From positions 29,284,690 to 29,348,689 of the forward strand of contig CM067367.1 of NCBI GenBank assembly GCA_034401795.1: 64,000 bases of DNA, read 5' to 3'. Shown here piece by piece: positions 59,680 through 64,000 of this stretch. Both the position numbers and the translations under genes were made by a program. Each line of letters starts with the position of its first letter. The first letter of the stretch is position 1. The DNA is from Chaetoderma sp. LZ-2023a. Lineage: Eukaryota; Mollusca; Caudofoveata; Chaetodermatida; Chaetodermatidae. The notes below the pieces were generated by a model. The model saw only the letters and a program-made list of their open reading frames with translations. It searched no databases and was not told where the DNA came from.

Positions 59680-60519
59680 AGGTCACTCGCTCATATGACA
59701 CTAAGACGGTATCTCCTAATCTGTCCAGTGTCCATGTCTGATCTTACAAAAGTGAAATTGGTAACGTTGACTCCAATGGTCGACGTGTGTTGTAATATGC
59801 CCATTGTGCATGGTTGGTCAAGCTGAAGTAATTTCTGCCAAAAACAAAACACTCGTATCATTGAAACAAAATGAGTGACCTTGAACCACAGGTCAGAACA
59901 ATAACCTTCAGAAAACAGAATAGATGATATAGAGGACTAGAAATAGACCAATTTCAAAGATGACCTGGTGAAGCTCCATCTTGGAAATTCTCATGCATTT
60001 CCTATATTTATTTTTATAAATTCAGCTGTTTTAAAAAACCTTGGATGGAACCAAAAAACCTCTGTGGAACCTCCTACTTTGTTTCCATCCAAGGTTTTTT
60101 CAAGAAAGCTGGATCGATGTACCAAAGAAGATACCATAGGACATGCAAGTTTTAGTTGGTATTACAAGTTGATGAAGTGTGTCATTAATCAGACTAACAC
60201 TGTAGGAGGAGGCAACACAAATATTGACGAAGAAGACGAAGAGCATATCATGCGAGAATGATAGTTTACACGTTCTTTCATCCCCGGAAGTGAGTATTTC
60301 AAATTCAAAGACTAGGTTCCCAAGAAGTCAATGCTCAAAATATGATAACGGTTGCCAGTTTAATGATTGAAATTTTTCTTTTCACTCAATAACTATTCAC
60401 TCAAATCTGTAATGGCTGCTCTGTCTGAACTAATCTGATTGCTTTTGTCTTCTGTAAGGTAGTGATAGTTTGTAGTCAAATTATGTTAAAATAATTTAAG
60501 AAAAATTATTTGTTACAGC
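59680..60519. other. Repeat-poor stretch with possible exon
   Basis: A 97-codon plus-strand ORF (59968-60261) crosses a perfect 18-bp inverted repeat (AAAAAACCTTGGATGGAA at 60033-60050, complement at 60083-60100). Its last 30 codons read LMKCVINQTNTVGGG, NTNIDEEDEEHIMRE, then TGA TAG. They follow GGTATTACAAG, so they could be a terminal exon from 60169. No family recognised. The upstream codons look noncoding. Confidence 0.2.
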
Positions 60520-60718
60520 TTAACTGTCTGTCTGATCAATATCTGCTACCTACATGTTTCATGGGGTTTAATTCTGTTTTGAAAACAATTTGACTGTTTG
60601 GCTAAGCCACCAACAAGTTTCAGTCAAATTATTGTCAAAGTATTCAGAAGTTCGAGAGTAATTGCCCATTAAAATCATTGTCTTGTGGCATGCAGTAGTC
60701 AAACTGCTCAGTATCTTA
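60520..60718 (-). mobile_element. Family C element, decayed
   Basis: TTAACTGTCTGTCTGATCAA opens. The hairpin AACAATTTGACTGTTTGGCT joins AAGCCACCAACAAGTTTCAG with a shortened left arm. CATTGTCTTGTGGCATGCAG closes without a clear TTAA. Confidence 0.7.
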
Positions 60719-60892
60719 TTACGTCTTTTCACTATAGATTTCAATAAAATAATTCGCTATTTTCATTTCAAGTCCCAAAGAAACGTAATTTTATGTGAAA
60801 GAAAGCAGAAACTGTGAATTTTTCCAGGTAAGATTGACCAACATTAGTTGTTGCTGATTTGTGTTTTCAAATACATTCAATAACTAGATTGA

Positions 60893-61975
60893 TCGGTCGA
60901 TGACGCGTCATCGCAAATCCCCACGTTCACCACTTTGACACACCCCACAACCCACCGCCGGGGCAGTGCCAAATGTAAATGTCATTTTGCACTCCGCCAT
61001 CATATGGGTAACTCACATACCAAATTTGGTTGAATTCCATCCAACAGTGTCAGAGAAGTTGCATTACAATCAATTTCATGACCTTTTGACCCCATCCCCC
61101 ACCACTGGGGTGGGGCCAAATGAAACTGGGTTCATCCACTCCACATTGATATGGGTAACTCACATTCCAAATTTTGTTGAATTCCGTCCAATGGTTTTGG
61201 ATGAGATGCATTGCAATCAATTTGTTCAGTTTAAAATTTGACCTTTTGATCCCTGGGGTGGAGCCAAATCTAAATGGCCTCTTGCACTCCACAATCATAG
61301 GAATAAATCAGATATCGAATTTGGTTGTGCTCCGTCTAACGATTGCAGAGGAGTTGCATTACAATCAATTTTGTGACCTTTTGACCCCATCCCCCACCCC
61401 CTGGAGGTGGGGTCACATATAAATGTGCTCAAATACTCCACATTGATATGGGTAACTGACATACTAATTTTGGTTGAATTCCGTCCAACAGTGTCAGAAG
61501 TGGCATTACAATCAATTTCTTTACCAATTGACCCCCACCCCTCACTCACCTCTAGGGGCAGGGCCAAATGTAAATGTGCTCATGTACTCCACATTGATAT
61601 GGGTAATCCATAGACCAAATTTGGTTGAATTCTGTCCAATGGTTTCGGAGGAGATGTGTTACAATCAATTTCTGCAGGTTAAAATTTGACCTTTTAACCC
61701 ATAACTGACCTCTTGGCACTCCGCAATCATATGGGTAACTCAGATATAAAATTTGGTTGCGTTCCTTCTAATGATTGCGTTACAACTGATTTGACCTTTT
61801 GACCCCTGCCACACACCCCTGGGAGCGGAGCCAAATTTAAATATCGTCTTGCAAAGTGGAATCATATGGGTAACTCACATACCAAATTTGATTTAATTCC
61901 ACCCAACGGTTTGGGAGGAGATAGCGTGACTGATGGACGGACAGACAGACGGAGGCGATTACAATATCCCCGACT
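60893..61975 (+). mobile_element. Element S, second large copy with seven tandem units
   Basis: The left end is GGTCGATGACGCGTCATCGC, AAATCCCCACGTTCACC. ATGGGTAAC anchors lie near 61002, 61149, 61296, 61446, 61597, 61729 and 61863 (spacing 132-151). The right inverted end was not found. The sequence ends in GGACGGACAGACAGACGG, then CCCCGACTTTTTTT. ORFs with IWVTHIPNLVEF-like repeats are artefacts of the array. Confidence 0.8.
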
Positions 61976-61983
61976 TTTTTTCC

Positions 61984-62081
61984 AACAGCTTCCAGTCAAA
62001 TTAATTTCAAAATATTCAACAGAATAAGTTTTATATCGTAAAGAATTTACTTTTTCAGGGATTTGTCAATGAAAGGGTTAA
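61984..62081 (-). mobile_element. Family B half element
   Basis: Right arm only: CAGCTTCCAGTCAAATTAAT, AATATTCAACAGAATAAGTT, ATCGTAAAGAATTTACTTTT, then GTCAATGAAAGGGTTAA. It is joined directly to the end of S, so the left half was lost. Confidence 0.75.
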
Positions 62082-62283
62082 CCAGCTATAATGGTCAAGC
62101 CTGGAAAAAAATTACCTTTACAGTCGTCTTAGAAATACCAATCTGTGGGTCAAACGAAGACTATTTTTTTGGAAATTTACCACTGAAATGACTAGCTCGA
62201 TACTCTTCAAGGCTTACAAAATAAATATACACTGAAGAAAAACTTAAAATTCTTCTAATAAATCTTGACCATTGAATGGTTAA
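62078..62283 (+). mobile_element. Family A1 element, right arm lost
   Basis: TTAACCAGCTATAATGGTCA opens on B's TTAA and CTTGACCATTGAATGGTTAA closes. Left arm CACTGAAATGACTAGCTCGA is present and most of the right arm is missing. Confidence 0.8.
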
Positions 62284-62575
62284 AGCCAAAAAAGAAGCTA
62301 TTTTCTCTGTCACACAAAAGAAGTGATAATCTAACGACCTCCTCCTCATCACTCGTAATTATAATGTCTGCTGCAAGTGTTATGTCGGCGCATACTAATT
62401 ATTCGACGTGATTTGAATACGGAGAAGCTCGCTGACTCGTCGTGAAAAAAGAAATGAAATATCTTTGTGTATGTGACCAGATTTTCTCTTATCAATTATT
62501 CATATCTTTTTTTCGGGTTAAATTCATCTACAGCACTGCTCGGAAATAATGGATGTTTCCACAAAGAAATAAAAC
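62284..62575. other. No recognised feature
   Basis: Repeat-free spacer. Confidence 0.3.
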
Positions 62576-62690
62576 GTACTGTTGAATATTTTTAATATAA
62601 CTGTGTTGGAAGACATTACCGCCTTATAATGCAACAATTTAGGCAGCAATGCTTTCCAATCCAATTCAATGTTCAAGAAAGTCAAGAATA
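62576..62690. mobile_element. Family G hairpin
   Basis: TACTGTTGAATATTTTTAAT, GTTGGAAGACATTACCGCC, a long TTATAATGCAACAATTTA loop, GGCAGCAATGCTTTCCAATC, CAATTCAATGTTCAAG. Confidence 0.65.
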
Positions 62691-62892
62691 TCTCTTACTA
62701 ACTAACATGTTTAAGTTTTTCTTATGGAAAAATTTTACCCTATTTTTTAGATGTACTGTAAGTTGTATAAAAAGAACCTGTCTTATGTGACCGCCTTATT
62801 GGTACTATAGATTAGGTGGTTTCTTAATATAAGTACATTGTAATATACTTTTTTTAACCAAATGACAGTGGTTCTTTAAGTCTTGCGACCAC

Positions 62893-63016
62893 CTTATCGA
62901 TAATCGAGCCAGTCATGCCAGTGAAAAATTTTCAAAAATTGCCTTATCTTCGCCTGCAAATGGATAAACACTGAGGGAAAAATTTCAATTTGTTGTTAAA
63001 AAATCTGGACTGTTAA
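62893..63016 (+). mobile_element. Family A right half
   Basis: GATAATCGAGCCAGTCATGC, CTTCGCCTGCAAATGGATAA, then TCTGGACTGTTAA. It ends on the TTAA that starts the next copy. Confidence 0.65.
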
Positions 63017-63247
63017 TCCTCTAACATTTATATCAGCCAAAAATTGCTTTTGCAGTGATCTTGAGAAATGTCCATTTGTAGGGCCTGGAGATTACTATCT
63101 TTGGAGATCTACCACTTGAATGACTGGCTCGATAACAGAGCCAGTCATTCCAGTGATAAATTTTTAAAAGTAGTCTTCTCTTGGTCTGCAAATGGACATT
63201 TTCTATCAGAAAATATTTCCCTGAATAAATGAGTGTTAAAGAGTTAA
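63013..63247 (+). mobile_element. Family A2 element, complete (235 bp)
   Basis: TTAATCCTCTAACATTTATA opens and GAGTGTTAAAGAGTTAA closes. The hairpin is CTTGAATGACTGGCTCGATA with GAGCCAGTCATTCCAGTG. Confidence 0.85.
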
Positions 63248-63249
63248 GA

Positions 63250-63970
63250 CAGCTGCTCTTATGACCACCTGTCTTAAAGAACCATAATCCTCTGGCTCCA
63301 AAAGGTGAGTGGTCTTTTGAACAGGTTATACTGTATGGGAGAAGTCGCTCGCATTTCTGACTTCTGACACTGACTGAATCTCCTTAACTTTAATAATCTG
63401 TCTTTTCATAAATTTCCCAAGTTATTATCTAAAACTTAAATTTCTTTAGATTTTAAACTATGTGTAAGGATGGGCCTCCGGTTCATTGTGTTGCTGACTG
63501 TTTCACGCGTGCCATTATTAGTTTTTAGCGTGAATTATAAGTGTTTGTAATCTTATACAAAACTCGCAGTCATCTTATGTTGGCGGGATAAAGTAATTAT
63601 AAAACTATTGTCGAACTCCCCGCTAAGCAAGCGCATGGGAGATAATTACCGCAAATTTATGCCTCCTCAGAAATGGGATGAGTCAGGCTTTTGTTGTATT
63701 AAAATGTTAGAAATAATGATATGGTAGTCAAATTTTTGAATGAATAGAAATTTATTTTATCTAAGAATTTTTGAAGGACGGCTAGTTACAATAATTGTAT
63801 CACTCGTCATTGATTCTGGAATCAACACCTGTCTCGTCGTACGCTGTAACTGGCAAGATGATTTGGATTTTAAAGAATGTGTCTTGTTACTGGAGTTTAT
63901 AATTAATAAATGATGACAGAACGTTGTTAGAATTAGGAGTACAGCGGTCAAGTTGAGAACGGCTACAGTT
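63250..63970. other. Repeat-free stretch
   Basis: No hairpin family. 63460-63660 has balanced composition (TTTCACGCGTGCCATTATTA). ORFs are short and unconvincing. Confidence 0.35.
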
Positions 63971-64000
63971 TTAACCTTTTGGTGGTCAGGACAGCCAAAT
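63971..64000 (+). mobile_element. Family A1 left end, cut by window end
   Basis: TTAACCTTTTGGTGGTCAGG and ACAGCCAAAT match the A1 left terminus. The rest is outside the window. Confidence 0.65.

Noticed and set aside
60966-61689. Overlapping ORFs with repeated IWVTHIPNLVEF-like segments, as if a repeat protein
   Set aside because: They follow the S tandem units in several frames, and the same units at 39.7 kb have different frames and stops. Better explained as noncoding array.
1-64000. Regular hairpins with spacers read as a CRISPR-like array
   Set aside because: The repeats are dispersed eukaryotic transposable elements of 200-400 bp with TTAA ends, irregular spacing and no cas genes.

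Overview
This is an AT-rich, gene-poor eukaryotic window. Nothing in it looks prokaryotic: there are no operons, no ribosome-binding sites and no long intact ORFs. Almost all of the recognisable structure is mobile-element and tandem-repeat sequence. One dispersed repeat starts AGCTCACCTGG and ends CCAGGTGAGC followed by CCCTTGGGCCTCTTGT. I know this type from marine invertebrate genomes (molluscs, brachiopods, cephalochordates), so I infer a marine invertebrate, perhaps a lophotrochozoan. No species is claimed.

The dominant content is short non-autonomous elements, each built around a long hairpin. Family letters are mine and are used in every entry. A: about 220-240 bp, TTAA ends followed by CCCTTT-type termini, hairpin core TTTACCACTGGAATGACTGG; subtype A1 has TGGTCA next to the terminus and A2 has ACACTCATATCAG. 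'+' means the CAGCC/GGCC side is on the left. B: TTAACCCTTTCACTGA ends, core GACTGGAAGCCATTGC. C: TTAACYGTCTGNCTGCTG ends, core TGACTGAAAGTTGTTGG. D: about 330-400 bp, ends AATGGAGGAATCCAG or AATGGACCTTTCCAG, a left TAGCTATGCCCCGCCCA block, core GACTGGGTGCTGTTGC and a right arm with TGACGTCA octamers. E: a relative of D. F: a single TTAACCCTTACAAC element. G: core AATTGGATTGGAAGA. TTAA flanks with CCC-type termini point to piggyBac-like mobilisation for A, B, C and F. No transposase is present in the window. B, C and D share one hairpin scheme, TGAATATTTTGAAAnnAATTTGACTG, despite unrelated outer ends.

Layout. 0-5.5 kb: A copies, a perfect 17-bp minisatellite and a 156-bp-period element. 5.5-9.1 kb: a possible exon, G-rich tracts, a nested inverted-repeat cluster and unique DNA. 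9.1-12.2 kb: D copies flanking a broken Penelope-like GIY-YIG endonuclease, the only recognisable protein-coding relic. 12.5-14.1 kb: mostly repeat-poor DNA with an RFX X-box and a POU octamer (candidate enhancer). 14.1-26 kb: dense D, A, B and C copies, a SINE-like relic and microsatellites. 26.1-29 kb: a 2.5-kb pyrimidine-rich array and a 97-bp repeat. 29-40 kb: nested A/B insertions, microsatellites, and repeat-free islands at 30.9-31.7, 33.5-34.0 and 35.9-36.8 kb. 39.6-42.4 kb: element S, then a 1.77-kb hAT-like non-autonomous element. 44.9-47.7 kb: a duplicated segment and two 21-bp minisatellites that match an internal motif of D/E. 48-51 kb: TTAA-joined strings of C and A, including a C/A chimera. 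51-57 kb: D copies, a TATA-bearing LTR-like block, a 32-bp array, and element T interrupted by two insertions. 57-64 kb: B, F, C, A and a second S array.

No gene network can be described. The window reads as a gene desert or large intron in which hairpin elements insert into, next to and across one another, with a few repeat-free islands that may be regulatory. All boundaries were read by eye. No alignment, database search or folding was run.
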